From Acidobacteriota bacterium (GTDB lineage Bacteria; Acidobacteriota; Terriglobia; Terriglobales; Acidobacteriaceae): a stretch of DNA of 64,000 bases. A program made the position numbers and the translations under genes. Positions within the stretch are counted from its first letter, which is position 1. Each line of letters begins with the position of its first letter. Location: NCBI GenBank assembly GCA_018268755.1, contig JAFDVW010000017.1, positions 130,070 to 194,069 on the forward strand, in the 5' to 3' direction. The notes beneath the pieces are model-generated. The model ran no database searches and was not told where the DNA came from. It was given only the letters and a program-made list of their open reading frames with translations. Shown here piece by piece: positions 1 through 8,681 of the stretch.

Positions 1-6
1 AGGCAT
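1..6 (-). CDS. rpmF: Start of ribosomal protein L32 gene (partial, runs off left edge)
   Basis: Only the first two codons (ATG CCT, Met-Pro) lie inside the window. A GAGGA Shine-Dalgarno site sits seven bases upstream on the minus strand. L32 proteins usually begin Met-Pro, and rpmF normally follows the DUF177/YceD gene, which ends 49 bases upstream here. The call rests on that context and is not proven by the two codons. Confidence 0.35.
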
Positions 7-55
7 CGTTGTTCCTCATGGGCCCGGGGACAGCCGTCCGCACGGGGCAGAATTT

Positions 56-613
56 TTATCGTTCGCCTTGCAGTTTGCTGCGAATCTCTTGCAGCGCCGT
101 CCAGCGCGGGTCGTTCGGCTGGGTCCCGCAGGAGCACTGTTCCACATTCAAATTCTTGCCGCAGTGCGGGCAGAGCCCTTTGCAATCATCGCGGCAAATC
201 GCCTTCAGCGGGACCTCCAGCAGAACCTGCTCCCGCAAGGCATCTTCCAGCTGCAACCCTGCCCCTTGATAATAACTGACTTCGGACTCCGCCGAGGGGA
301 CGGCGGATTCTTCCTCTCCGGCGTCGCTGCCCTGTGGCCGGTAAAGCAAATCAAAATCCCGTTTTACATCTAACTGCACCAGCTCCAGGCAGCGGGCGCA
401 GGGTACGGCAATGGTTGTGGCCAGCTTTCCGTTCAGGCGTATGTCTTTGATGGATAAAGACTTGCCGTGGTGCTCCTCGACCAGCTGGGCGCGGCCCGAG
501 GTTTTGATCGGCGATCTTTGCTCCAGTTCGGTGCCGAAATCGATCGCTCCCGGCGCGAATTCTTCTTCAAAATCAATGGGATGGAGACCCAACTCACGGA
601 TTTCGATGAACAT
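56..613 (-). CDS. DUF177/YceD family protein
   Basis: A 185-aa cytoplasmic protein of the YceD/DUF177 family, whose bacterial genes typically precede rpmF and whose plant and E. coli members are linked to 23S rRNA accumulation. The N-terminus starts MFIEIREL and the middle carries the family-typical CARCLE segment. The C-terminus has a cysteine cluster (CRDDCKGLCPHCGKNL then CSC) that could bind zinc. The open frame extends 18 codons further upstream, but the ATG at 613 has a GGAGG site six bases before it, so that start was chosen. rpmF probably follows off the left edge, in the usual yceD-rpmF order. Confidence 0.85.
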   Translation of the reverse strand: MFIEIRELGLHPIDFEEEFAPGAIDFGTELEQRSPIKTSGRAQLVEEHHGKSLSIKDIRLNGKLATTIAVPCARCLELVQLDVKRDFDLLYRPQGSDAGEEESAVPSAESEVSYYQGAGLQLEDALREQVLLEVPLKAICRDDCKGLCPHCGKNLNVEQCSCGTQPNDPRWTALQEIRSKLQGER

Positions 614-752
614 CGGAGACCTCCGCGCTCCCACCTGGTAACTCCGCAGGCCCGCGGAAGCACGCACAGAGGCGTAAGTTCTCTCGGGAGCAAAGTTTAA
701 GGATAAAGGCCGCTCCGGAACAGTGTCAAGGAGTGCAACCCGGGGGATTGGG

Positions 753-1025
753 TCAGTTTGAAATTATCCCGTTTCTGAGTATCCGAACCTTGCCACTTGC
801 TGAAGCCCTGAGTGTGGCTCCAAGTCCATCGAGAGGGATATTCAACTGCCCGGAAGCATAATCGTCATCGTACTCGCGAGTAACGCGCACTTTGTAAGGC
901 AAACCTTTGTCAGCATCAAAATCCAGGACCGTATCCAGCGTGTTAGCGTCATGGTATTCGTGAATCTCGATTGCGCCGAAATCCCGAATTAGCTGTGCTT
1001 TTACTGCGTCTACTCCTGCTGCCAT
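753..1025 (-). CDS. Small protein of unknown function (90 aa)
   Basis: Not recognised. The ATG at 1025 is preceded by GGAGG five bases away, better than the upstream in-frame codons at 1076-1085. The protein (MAAGVDAVKAQLIRDF...) is soluble and mixed-charge, with an acidic stretch REYDDDY near residue 50, and has no signal peptide or membrane segment. It is transcribed divergently from the XRE-ImmA/IrrE gene at 1196, about 170 bp away, and shares that locus's higher AT content and freer codon use compared with the flanking genes. It may belong to the same transferred island; its role is unknown. Confidence 0.6.
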   Translation of the reverse strand: MAAGVDAVKAQLIRDFGAIEIHEYHDANTLDTVLDFDADKGLPYKVRVTREYDDDYASGQLNIPLDGLGATLRASASGKVRILRNGIISN

Positions 1026-1160
1026 AGTGCCTCCGTGATGCCCGCACTGAGCGTCTGTAACCGATAGGCCATTCATGATGAGCATTATGAATCAAAATGG
1101 ATAGCTGTCAATGGCAAAATATCATAAATCTCGATTTACCGGACTTTTTAGATTTTTGCC

Positions 1161-1188
1161 TTGACTGCTCTAAGAACCGCCCTATAAT
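1161..1188 (+). promoter_or_regulatory. Sigma70-type promoter of a leaderless gene
   Basis: TTGACT (1161-1166) and a perfect TATAAT (1183-1188) are separated by 16 bp. The predicted transcription start (about 1194-1196) coincides with the ATG at 1196, and there is no Shine-Dalgarno site before that ATG. The mRNA is therefore probably leaderless. Confidence 0.75.
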
Positions 1189-1195
1189 AGGGCAC

Positions 1196-2314
1196 ATGGA
1201 AGAACGTCCCCAGAAAGTGTTCCACGTAGGCAAGTACATTAAAGACGAACTACATACAAGGGGTTGGACGCAGTTGGATTTGGCATACATAACAGGGAGA
1301 ACAAAAAGCGATATAAGTACCTTGATGGCTGGGAGGAAGCGGCTGTCGCCAGAATTAGCTCAGGAGCTAGGTGTGATCTTCGGCAACGGCGCCGAACATT
1401 GGCTTGGTATCGATAATGCCTATCAACTCTCCCAAACTGATTATGTCGATCAAGCCGTGGTCGTTCGGTCGGAACTGTTCGGCTACCCCATCAAGGATAT
1501 GCAAAAACGCGGTTGGATCGCCGAAACGCGGAACGCGGCGGAGTTACAGCAGGAAATGGGTCGGTTTCTTGGCGGTGACCTCGGAAAGCCGATGTCAGTT
1601 TCTTACGAACTTCCGTTTGCAGCCTCATTCAAACGAACAATAAAGGAATCTTCGCTGAACAACGCTGAGAAAGCGTGGTTAGCGAGAGCAAGGCAACTAG
1701 CAAAAGCATGTCCTGCAGCCGCTTTCCATGAAAGCAATATTCCAAAGCTGAAAACCGAACTGCGACGTTTAGCCGCCAAGACGCAAGCTGCCCATCGTGT
1801 CTCCGAGCTTGTGATTGGCGCTGGCATCCGGTTTGTTGTGGTCGAGCCTTTACCCAGTGTGAGGGTTGATGGCGTTGCGTTTTGGTTGGATGACTCATCG
1901 CCAGTCATAGCAATGTCGCTTCGATTCGACAATATCGGGTCGTTTTGGTTCGCGCTTTTGCATGAGTTAGATCATATCGAACATAGAGATGCGTTTTCTT
2001 TTGATGATCTGCAATCCAAACCTGACGACGAAGCAGAGGAACGGGCGAGTGATAACGCTGCTAATTTGTTGGTTCCCAAACAGGAATTGGAAGCGTTCAT
2101 TATGGCGTGTGCCCCGCGCTATTCAGAGGCGCGGATAAACAATTTTGCAACGCGCTTACAAATTCATCCAGGAATAATCGTTGGGCAGCTACAGCATCGA
2201 GGCGAACTCAGCTATGCGGCCCATCGTAAATTGCTGACGAAAATACGCGACCTAGTGACACAGTTTGCCTTCACAGACGGTTGGAAGCAGCCCACCCCTC
2301 AACTTTTAGGCTAA
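1196..2314 (+). CDS. XRE-family regulator fused to ImmA/IrrE metallopeptidase
   Basis: A 372-aa protein. Residues about 10-75 form a HigA-like helix-turn-helix (VGKYIKDEL...TQLDLAYITGR...ISTLMAGRKRL). The C-terminal half is an ImmA/IrrE zinc peptidase with HELDH at 256-260 and a downstream EERASDNAANLLVP segment supplying the third ligand. In this family the peptidase typically cleaves a repressor after stress, and fused forms occur with phage, ICE and toxin-antitoxin loci. The frame is open 33 codons further upstream, but the promoter places transcription start at the ATG at 1196. It is followed 14 bp later by an orphan gene in the same operon. Base composition is AT-rich compared with neighbours, which suggests horizontal transfer. 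Whether it acts as an antitoxin, a prophage-type repressor or a defence regulator cannot be told from sequence. Confidence 0.85.
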   Translation: MEERPQKVFHVGKYIKDELHTRGWTQLDLAYITGRTKSDISTLMAGRKRLSPELAQELGVIFGNGAEHWLGIDNAYQLSQTDYVDQAVVVRSELFGYPIKDMQKRGWIAETRNAAELQQEMGRFLGGDLGKPMSVSYELPFAASFKRTIKESSLNNAEKAWLARARQLAKACPAAAFHESNIPKLKTELRRLAAKTQAAHRVSELVIGAGIRFVVVEPLPSVRVDGVAFWLDDSSPVIAMSLRFDNIGSFWFALLHELDHIEHRDAFSFDDLQSKPDDEAEERASDNAANLLVPKQELEAFIMACAPRYSEARINNFATRLQIHPGIIVGQLQHRGELSYAAHRKLLTKIRDLVTQFAFTDGWKQPTPQLLG

Positions 2315-2328
2315 AAGGAGCAGCGAAA

Positions 2329-2856
2329 ATGTCGTTCAATGACGAGATGGTTAAAATCGCGGAAGAGTGGCAGGAGCAAGAAGGAGCCAGCGCGATCGAC
2401 GTTGAAGCGGCAGTGGATTATGCGCTTACGAACAAGCTATACCAGCGCCAGCCTCCGACGCAGCGCGAATTGTGCCTACGTGACATGCGTCGGGCGCTAC
2501 AACAAGCCAAATTCACCGATGCTCAAGGAAATGAAGTTAGAGCTAAACATGCATTGCGAACTTTTGTCGGCGAACAATTAGACTTGCCGATAATTGTTTA
2601 CGTTGACCCTCGCACTGCTAAGCCAGACCCGATGTATGAGGCCTTTAAGCAAAGCTTGGATGCCATCAAGAATGACGTGCGGAGACATGCAATTGAGAAG
2701 CGTTCGTATGATTTGAACAACATCTACAATGCGACCCTTCCGCTTTTCGACTACAACTTCAATCAGGTCGCCGAAGATGCGATGATGACGGGAGAATATG
2801 ACGACACTTACGAGTCGGATGATCTTCCAGACCCGAAAACGAGCAAGAAAAAATAG
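2329..2856 (+). CDS. Orphan partner of the XRE-ImmA/IrrE gene (175 aa)
   Basis: Not recognised. The ATG at 2329 follows AAGGAG with an 8-base spacer, and only 14 bp separate it from the stop of the peptidase gene, so the two are very likely co-transcribed. The protein is highly charged and predominantly helical (MSFNDEMVKIAEEWQEQEG...), without signal peptide or membrane helix, and ends in an acidic then lysine-rich tail (YDDTYESDDLPDPKTSKKK). Possible roles are a peptidase substrate, an effector whose activity is released by cleavage, or a DNA- or protein-binding partner. None is demonstrated. Confidence 0.8.
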   Translation: MSFNDEMVKIAEEWQEQEGASAIDVEAAVDYALTNKLYQRQPPTQRELCLRDMRRALQQAKFTDAQGNEVRAKHALRTFVGEQLDLPIIVYVDPRTAKPDPMYEAFKQSLDAIKNDVRRHAIEKRSYDLNNIYNATLPLFDYNFNQVAEDAMMTGEYDDTYESDDLPDPKTSKKK

Positions 2857-2903
2857 GACTTAGTTTTCGGGTAATGATGCAGTTTGCCGAACCCGTCCGG
2901 AGT

Positions 2904-2966
2904 TGTCATTCCGAGGGCAGTTTGAGCGCCCGAGAGCCTGCCCTGAGCGAAGTCGAAGGGAATCTG
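2904..2966. repeat. Dispersed intergenic repeat, copy 1
   Basis: Begins TCATTCCGAGG and ends CCCTGAGCGAAGTCGAAGGGAATC. It shares the core CCTGAGCGAAGTC and GTCGAAGG with the element at 12871-12930, and the inverse form with the one at 13100-13190. It occupies the gap between convergent genes. Such short palindromic repeats are common between genes in Acidobacteriota; no transposase is nearby. Confidence 0.6.
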
Positions 2967-2970
2967 CTTT

Positions 2971-4113
2971 CTACTTTCCAGCCGACAGTCTCAGCCCCAG
3001 CGCCCCCAGCGTGGCCTCATCGGGAGCAGCCTTGCCGTTGGTTTTCACTGCCACGCCGAAGCTGCCGCTGTAGTCCCACATGGCCCAGCCGATGCTGTAT
3101 TTCTCGAGAGCCATGCGCGTGTCGCGAATCCAGGCATTGCGGTCCTGCGGGCTGGCATAGGCGCGATATACACCGAACTCATTGCACAGTAGTGGCACCT
3201 TCCAGCGCTTCGCCCAGGCGGCGGCTTGGGCGATTTCGGCATCAATGCGGGCCGCGTTCCAGTGGTCGAGGCCGTAGCGGATGACCGGCAGGCGATTGAC
3301 GGCGTCGGGGACGGCTTCGGCAGCCTTCTCCGCCGAGGCGCGCGTCGATGGATAAGCCAGATCCTTCACGAAGTGCCAGTAATTCACCCCCCAGTTCGCG
3401 CCCTGATGGGTGAAGATGTGCGGGCTGTAGAAATGAAAGTTGTAAATGACATTGGAGTCGCGCAGGGGCTCGAGAAATACCAGATTGTCCTCGTCGGACC
3501 ACTGCGCTCCGGTGGCGAGGATCGTGTGCTTCGGCGCGCCTTCGCGGATCGCCGTCGCCAGCTTGCTTTCGATTCCGTACCAGCGATAGCGGTCGTGCAT
3601 CTCAGGTTCGTTGATGATCTCGAAGAAGAGCATTTCCGGATCATAAGCGGCATAGTGCCGCGCCAGGGCCCGCCAGAAGTCGGCAAACTGCTCGACCGTG
3701 GCGTCATCGCTGGCCAGCTTCTGCTTGAAGTCGCTGTCAGGGTGTATGTCGAGCACTACGGCAAGACCGTGGTCCAGGATCATCTTCACGGCGGCGTCCA
3801 CGTAGTTCAGATATTCCGGGGGAATTTGGTCGGCCTGGTTGGCGCGAAACATGGGCTGCGGATTCACGCTGAGCCGCACATGATCGAAGCCCATGCGCTG
3901 GATGAGCGCGATGTCGTCGGCAGTGGTCCAGGAATCGAAATGTTCTTTGCTATAGCCTTTGGCATCGTAGACCTGCGCAAACCAATGACTGGTATTGATG
4001 CCGTGGCGAAGATGGGCCAGGCGCGAGGCCGGAACGGAAGAAGATTGCGCGGTTAAAAGTGCGGAAAGCAAGCAGAGAGCCAGAATCGGCAAGGTCCGAA
4101 AAGTATGCTTCAT
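2971..4113 (-). CDS. Exported GH5 glycoside hydrolase (cellulase family)
   Basis: A 380-aa secreted hydrolase acting on beta-glucan or beta-mannan type polysaccharide. It has an N-terminal signal peptide (hydrophobic core at residues 8-21, cleavage near TAQ-SSS). GH5 landmarks are present: RLSVNPQ in the second strand, LDIHPDSDF, the acid/base Glu169 in IINEPE, the HFYSPHIF segment near 227-234, and the nucleophile Glu312 in LLCNEFGV. Length is typical of a single-domain GH5 with no carbohydrate-binding module. It lies 48 bp downstream of the molybdenum hydroxylase operon on the same strand and could be read through from it. Substrate specificity cannot be set from these motifs. Confidence 0.9.
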   Translation of the reverse strand: MKHTFRTLPILALCLLSALLTAQSSSVPASRLAHLRHGINTSHWFAQVYDAKGYSKEHFDSWTTADDIALIQRMGFDHVRLSVNPQPMFRANQADQIPPEYLNYVDAAVKMILDHGLAVVLDIHPDSDFKQKLASDDATVEQFADFWRALARHYAAYDPEMLFFEIINEPEMHDRYRWYGIESKLATAIREGAPKHTILATGAQWSDEDNLVFLEPLRDSNVIYNFHFYSPHIFTHQGANWGVNYWHFVKDLAYPSTRASAEKAAEAVPDAVNRLPVIRYGLDHWNAARIDAEIAQAAAWAKRWKVPLLCNEFGVYRAYASPQDRNAWIRDTRMALEKYSIGWAMWDYSGSFGVAVKTNGKAAPDEATLGALGLRLSAGK

Positions 4114-4161
4114 TTCCGCTCACGCCACATACAAGAAGTGCAGACCCCGGCCAAACTGCGC

Positions 4162-6270
4162 TTACGTTAAAATCGGCAGCGCCCGAATGCGTTTCTTCGT
4201 GGCCGCGTAAATCGCGTTGCACAGCGCCGGGGCCAGCGGTGGAATGCAGGGCTCGCCCGCGCCGGTCGGCGACTCGGTGCTGGGAACAAAGTACGCTTCC
4301 ACCTGCGGCGCTTCATTCATGCGCGCCGGCTGATAGTCGTCAAAGTTGCCCTGCACAATGCGGCCCTTGTCGATGGTGATCTGTGCCCGCAGCGCGTTGG
4401 TCAAGGCAAACACCACGCCACCCTCGATCTGTTGCGCCAGAATATTGGGGTTGACCACCTGCCCGCAGTCAATCACCGCCACCACGCGGTGAATACGCGG
4501 CTCGTTGTTCTCCATGGAAATTTCCACCACGTCGGCGGCGTAGGAGTTGAAGCAGGCAAAGCAGGCGATGCCCCGGTAATGCCCGGCCGCCAGCGGCTTG
4601 CCCCAGCCGGCCTTCTCCGCCGCCAGTTGCAATGTGCCGCGCATGCGCGCTGTTTGCCAGCCGTTCAGGTTCTCATCTTTGGCCAGCAGTTTGAGGCGCA
4701 GTTCCAGCGGGTCTTTGTGCCCGGCAACGGCAAGCTCGTCCAGGAACGATTCGCTGGCGAAGGCCACCTGCAACGCGTTCACCGAGCGCATCCATCCCAG
4801 CGGCACGGGAGTCTCCGTCATCACGTAATCGACCATGGCGTTGGGGAAGGCGTAAACGAACGACGCTTCGTCTTTGACTTCCGGATCGATGCCGTCCACT
4901 GCGGGAAAGCCCTTCTGCACATTGATTCCCGGCATGACGATGCGGTGTGAAAATGCGACCGGCCATCCGCCGCCATCGAGCGAAGCGCTCAGCTTGTGAT
5001 AACTCGCGGGGCGATAAGTCGAGTGGCGCATGTCGTCTTCGCGCGTCCACAATACCTGCACCGGGCCATTGATGGCTTTCGAAACCTGCGCGGCTTCGAC
5101 GCCGTAATCATGCTCGAGGCGCCGCCCGAAGCCTCCGCCCAGCAGCGTGATGTTGACCTTCACCTGGTCGGGATCGAGGCCGATGGCGGCCGCGGCGGAA
5201 TCGCGCAGGTCCTGCGGCACCTGGGTCGGCGTCCAAATCTCGCACTTCGATCCCTGAAAATGCGCGGTGGAGTTGCCCGGCTCCATGGGAGCATGCGCCA
5301 TGAAGGGAAGTTGATAGGCCCCTTCCACGCGGCGTCCGGAAGTCTTGGCGGCATCTCCGGCGGAATACATGGCGACCGCCTTGCCGGAGGCAGCTTGCTT
5401 CAGCCCGTCGTAAATCGCGGCTGAGTTCAAATCTTTGTTGGGCCCGTCGTCCCATTGCACGTTCAGCACGCGCCGCGCCTCCATGGCGCCCCATACGCTG
5501 TCCGCGACCACGGCAATGGAAGAGTCGCTGATCTTGCCGATATAGCTGACGCCGGAAATCTTCTTAGACTCGGCGTCATTAAAGCTGGCCACCTTGCCGC
5601 CCATGACCGGACAGCGCGCCAGCACGGCAAATTTCATGTTGGGCAAGCGGAAGTCGATTCCGTAGATCGCGGAACCGTTGACTTTGGAAGGGGTATCGAG
5701 CCGGTGCAGGGGTTTGCCCACCAGCTTGTAATCTTTGGCCTGTTTCAATGGCGGGTCAGAGGGAATGGGCAGAGTTGCGGCTTTGCCTGCGAGCTGCCCG
5801 TAGCTCAGGCTGCGCTTGGATTCCGTGTGCGTGACCGCGCTGTTTTCCGCCGTGCAGGAGGAGCGGGGAACGTCCCAGGTCAAGGCGGCGGCGCTGATCA
5901 GCATTTCGCGCGCCGCTGCCCCGGCTTTGCGCATGGGGTCCCAGGTAGTGCGCACACTGGCGCTGCCGCCGGTGCTCTGGTCGCCGTAGAGCGTGCTGGC
6001 CCCGGCCTGCTCAATGGAAATATGCTGCCAGTCGGCTTCGAGCTCCTCGGCCAGAATCATCGGCAAAGACGTGCGCACGCCCTGGCCCATCTCCGAGCGC
6101 GCCACCACGATGGTGATCTTTCCGTCCGGCGTGATCTTCAGATAGGCGTTGGGCTCGAATGCTTCCTTGCCGCCGAACGACGATCCATGCGGCAGGTAAA
6201 AGCCGATCACCAGCCCGGCTCCGGCGGCCACCCCGGTGGTCAGGAAACTGCGGCGAGAAATGGGGCTCAT
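4162..6270 (-). CDS. iorB: Molybdopterin-binding large subunit, isoquinoline 1-oxidoreductase type
   Basis: A 702-aa large subunit of a xanthine-dehydrogenase-family hydroxylase, most like IorB and aldehyde-oxidising relatives. The N-terminus has a twin-arginine signal (SRRSFLTTG then a hydrophobic stretch), so the folded enzyme is probably periplasmic. Family motifs include [14 protein letters not shown] near 58, GGGFGRR in the cofactor-binding domain, and the C-terminal [14 protein letters not shown] segment containing the catalytic glutamate region. Its start codon overlaps the stop of the 2Fe-2S subunit (ATGA at 6267-6270), and GGGAGG lies six bases upstream. Electrons from the substrate would pass through the small subunit. 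The physiological substrate is unknown. Confidence 0.9.
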   Translation of the reverse strand: MSPISRRSFLTTGVAAGAGLVIGFYLPHGSSFGGKEAFEPNAYLKITPDGKITIVVARSEMGQGVRTSLPMILAEELEADWQHISIEQAGASTLYGDQSTGGSASVRTTWDPMRKAGAAAREMLISAAALTWDVPRSSCTAENSAVTHTESKRSLSYGQLAGKAATLPIPSDPPLKQAKDYKLVGKPLHRLDTPSKVNGSAIYGIDFRLPNMKFAVLARCPVMGGKVASFNDAESKKISGVSYIGKISDSSIAVVADSVWGAMEARRVLNVQWDDGPNKDLNSAAIYDGLKQAASGKAVAMYSAGDAAKTSGRRVEGAYQLPFMAHAPMEPGNSTAHFQGSKCEIWTPTQVPQDLRDSAAAAIGLDPDQVKVNITLLGGGFGRRLEHDYGVEAAQVSKAINGPVQVLWTREDDMRHSTYRPASYHKLSASLDGGGWPVAFSHRIVMPGINVQKGFPAVDGIDPEVKDEASFVYAFPNAMVDYVMTETPVPLGWMRSVNALQVAFASESFLDELAVAGHKDPLELRLKLLAKDENLNGWQTARMRGTLQLAAEKAGWGKPLAAGHYRGIACFACFNSYAADVVEISMENNEPRIHRVVAVIDCGQVVNPNILAQQIEGGVVFALTNALRAQITIDKGRIVQGNFDDYQPARMNEAPQVEAYFVPSTESPTGAGEPCIPPLAPALCNAIYAATKKRIRALPILT

Positions 6271-6728
6271 CGTGCACCTCCCGCGGCCCGGCGGATCGCC
6301 TTATGAATGCGCTGATAGGTCCCGCAGCGGCAGAGGTTGGCCGACATGAACTCGACAATCTGGTCATCGGTAGGGTTGGGGGTCTTCTTCAGCAGGATGG
6401 CCGCCGCCATGATCTGCCCGCTTTGGCAGTAGCCGCACTGGGGTACATCTTCTTCGATCCAGGCCTTCTGCAAGGGATGCTGCCCATCGGGCGAGAGCCC
6501 TTCAATGGTGGTGATGCTCTTTCCCGCCGCTTGCGAGATCGGCATGATGCACGAACGGATGGGCGAGCCGTCGATGTGCACGGTGCAGGCCCCGCACAGG
6601 CCGGCGCCACAACCAAATTTGGTGCCGGTCATCTGCAGGGTATCGCGCAGCACCCAAAGCAGCGGCGTGTTGGCCGCCACGCTGACTTTCTTTTCAGCGC
6701 CATTCACTTGCAGCGTGAAGTCGGGCAT
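6267..6728 (-). CDS. iorA: 2Fe-2S small subunit of molybdenum hydroxylase
   Basis: A 153-aa ferredoxin-like subunit carrying two 2Fe-2S clusters. The plant-type N-terminal cluster is in [18 protein letters not shown] plus an earlier cysteine region, and the C-terminal cluster is in [13 protein letters not shown] and [12 protein letters not shown]. The ATG at 6728 ([10 protein letters not shown]) matches the usual IorA start; eight upstream codons in the open frame were discarded. It is translationally coupled to the large subunit downstream. It lacks its own signal peptide, which fits co-export on the large subunit's twin-arginine signal. Confidence 0.92.
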   Translation of the reverse strand: MPDFTLQVNGAEKKVSVAANTPLLWVLRDTLQMTGTKFGCGAGLCGACTVHIDGSPIRSCIMPISQAAGKSITTIEGLSPDGQHPLQKAWIEEDVPQCGYCQSGQIMAAAILLKKTPNPTDDQIVEFMSANLCRCGTYQRIHKAIRRAAGGAR

Positions 6729-6804
6729 AAGAGACCTCGGAGAAGTGCCCACATAGTAGCCGAAAGCCGGAAAAAGGGGAATGCGGCGATGTAGGCGAGT
6801 GCGA

Positions 6805-7200
6805 CTACCAGATGGTTTTCAATAAAGGGCTGCGACGCATCTTCTCATCGCGCGTAATGAGCGCGATGCCTTCGGCTCGGGCAGTTGCGCCAATAATCCT
6901 GTCTACGGGGTCTCTGGGATAATCAGCCTCAAACTGCGTGGCCAGCGCGGCAATTTCAGGAGTGATAGGCCTTATCTGGACGCCAGAGCCCGCGACAATA
7001 CCACGCACGGCATTTTCAATGGTTCCAGCAGAGCGCAAAACTCCCCGCGAAAAAAGCTGACCCAGTTCCCAGATGGTGATATCGGCAATAGCTATGCCGT
7101 CGCTGTTCCGCGCGCGGCGGATGGCCGAAGCCGCCGTCCGGGAAAGGCGTTCTTCTTCCGTCACCAGCCAGACCAACACGTGCGTATCAAGAAGAATCAA
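6805..7200 (-). CDS. vapC: PIN-domain toxin (VapC family)
   Basis: A 131-aa PIN ribonuclease, the likely toxin of a type II toxin-antitoxin pair. It shows the family N-terminus [11 protein letters not shown] with the first catalytic Asp, [16 protein letters not shown] with the conserved Glu region, and [25 protein letters not shown] with the last acidic residues. A GTG at 7215 is directly abutted by a GGAGGA sequence, too close for normal initiation. The TTG at 7200 overlaps the antitoxin stop in a TTGA junction and gives the typical start M-ILLDTHV, so it was chosen. VapC toxins usually cleave tRNA or rRNA. Confidence 0.88.
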   Translation of the reverse strand: MILLDTHVLVWLVTEEERLSRTAASAIRRARNSDGIAIADITIWELGQLFSRGVLRSAGTIENAVRGIVAGSGVQIRPITPEIAALATQFEADYPRDPVDRIIGATARAEGIALITRDEKMRRSPLLKTIW

Positions 7201-7430
7201 TCCGGAATCCCCCACTCCTCCAGTGGGACAGCGGGAGAAACAATATCGCCAGTGATTTCAATTTCTCCCTTTAAGCAACCGAAAACATCCTTTGGTTGCC
7301 CATCGGCAGGAACAAGCTTGACCACTGGCCTTCCTTTCTTGGTAATGACAATGGGCTGACGGGTGGCTTGCACCTCATCCATGATTTTGAGGCAGCGAGC
7401 TTTAAATTGACCTGCGGGGTATGTTTTCAT
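7197..7430 (-). CDS. Phd/YefM-type antitoxin
   Basis: A 77-aa antitoxin with the classic PhdYeFM N-terminal DNA-binding fold (MKTYPAGQFKARCLKIMDEV...PIVITKKGRPVVKLVP) and a short acidic C-terminal tail that would wrap the toxin. It is the first gene of the pair and its stop overlaps the toxin's TTG start. A perfect 14-bp palindrome lies 12 bp upstream of its ATG and is the likely site of autorepression. Paired PIN toxins often carry AbrB or RHH antitoxins; the Phd type seen here is also common. Confidence 0.9.
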   Translation of the reverse strand: MKTYPAGQFKARCLKIMDEVQATRQPIVITKKGRPVVKLVPADGQPKDVFGCLKGEIEITGDIVSPAVPLEEWGIPD

Positions 7431-7441
7431 GACTATGTATT

Positions 7442-7455
7442 ATGACCATGGTCAT
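7442..7455. promoter_or_regulatory. Palindromic operator of the Phd/VapC pair
   Basis: ATGACCATGGTCAT is a perfect 14-bp palindrome. It extends to 22 bp (7438-7459) with one mismatched pair. TATAAT occurs at its edge on both strands (7456-7461 on plus, 7454-7459 on minus). Its position immediately before the antitoxin start fits autorepression. The outward plus-strand gene at 7516 could also be affected. Confidence 0.6.
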
Positions 7456-7515
7456 TATAATGGAAATATCCTAAAGCTCCAAACGAAGTTCCTTTCGACT
7501 GGTACACTTGTCTCC

Positions 7516-8640
7516 ATGCTCCCCGGTTTTGCCACCCCTGAAGGCACCGCGCGTTATCGCGACCGCTTCTTCAATCTGCGCGAGGCGGGACACTTCCGTC
7601 GGCCCTTGCATGTGCCCGGCGTGGGGGAGCTGTGGCTGTCTTCGATTGGATTGGGGACCTATCTGGGCGATCCCACTGATGCCGCGGACCAGGCGTATAC
7701 CGAGTCCATTGCCACGGCCTTGCGCTCCGGCATCAACGTGCTCGACACCGCCATCAATTACCGCCACCAGCGCTCCGAGCGCAACATCGGGGCGGCCCTG
7801 CGTAAGGTGGACGATTCCGGAGAAATCCGCCGCCAGGAAGTCCTGGTCTGCACCAAGGCAGGGTATCTCTCTTTCGACGGCGACATGCCCGCCGACCAGC
7901 GCGGCTACTTCATGCGCGAATACGTCGAACCGGGAATTCTCGATCCGGCGCAAATCGCAGGCGGCATGCACTGCATGGCCCCAGCTTACCTGGAGAACCA
8001 GATCGCGCGTTCGCTGCGCAATCTGGATTTGGAGACCATCGACGTCTTCTATGTGCACAATCCCGAGACCCAGTTGGCCGACATCTCACGCGAAGTTTTC
8101 TATCAACGTCTGAAGGACGCTTTCGTGATGCTGGAGAAGCAGGTCAAGGCCGGGAAGCTGCGCTATTACGGGTTGGCGACCTGGGGAGGTTTTCGCGTGC
8201 CGGAGGGGGCCCGCGATGCCATCCATCTGTTCGACGTGGAGAAGCTGGCGTGTGAGGCCGGCGGCGATAGCCACCACTTCCGCTTCGTGCAGTTGCCCTT
8301 CAATCTGGCCATGCCTGAGGCCTGTGGCTTGTTGAACCAGGGGCACGGGCGGGAGAAGATGTCGCTCCTGTCGGCAGCCGAGCGTCTGGGCATTACCGTC
8401 ATGGGCAGCGCCACCCTCTATCAGGGGCACCTCACCCAGGGACTTCCCCCGGTGGTCGGCCGCATTCTCGGCATGAAAACGGACGCGGAAAATGCCATCC
8501 AGTTTTCCCGCTCCGCGCCCGGCTTGACCACGGCGCTCATCGGCATGGGCCGCAAGCAGCACATTGCGCCCAACCTCAAGCCGGCCCTGGTTCCGCCCAC
8601 GCCTGCGGACGAGTGGCAAAAGCTCTTCACGCAACACTAG
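7516..8640 (+). CDS. Aldo/keto reductase family oxidoreductase
   Basis: A 374-aa NAD(P)H-dependent reductase of the AKR fold. The catalytic tetrad is visible as NVLDTAINY (Asp and Tyr), VCTKAGY (Lys) and VFYVHNPET (His). It is about 60 residues longer than a minimal AKR, with an insertion after the Lys strand (GDMPADQRGYFMREYVEPG). The open frame reaches back to 7429 across the toxin-antitoxin operator. The ATG at 7516 (MLPGFATPEG) was preferred because the upstream codons encode unlikely protein. It stands alone, convergent with the FAD oxidase. Substrate unknown. Confidence 0.85.
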   Translation: MLPGFATPEGTARYRDRFFNLREAGHFRRPLHVPGVGELWLSSIGLGTYLGDPTDAADQAYTESIATALRSGINVLDTAINYRHQRSERNIGAALRKVDDSGEIRRQEVLVCTKAGYLSFDGDMPADQRGYFMREYVEPGILDPAQIAGGMHCMAPAYLENQIARSLRNLDLETIDVFYVHNPETQLADISREVFYQRLKDAFVMLEKQVKAGKLRYYGLATWGGFRVPEGARDAIHLFDVEKLACEAGGDSHHFRFVQLPFNLAMPEACGLLNQGHGREKMSLLSAAERLGITVMGSATLYQGHLTQGLPPVVGRILGMKTDAENAIQFSRSAPGLTTALIGMGRKQHIAPNLKPALVPPTPADEWQKLFTQH

Positions 8641-8681
8641 AGGACGCGGCGCGTTTTCCGAAGGTCGTGCAAAACACCGAG

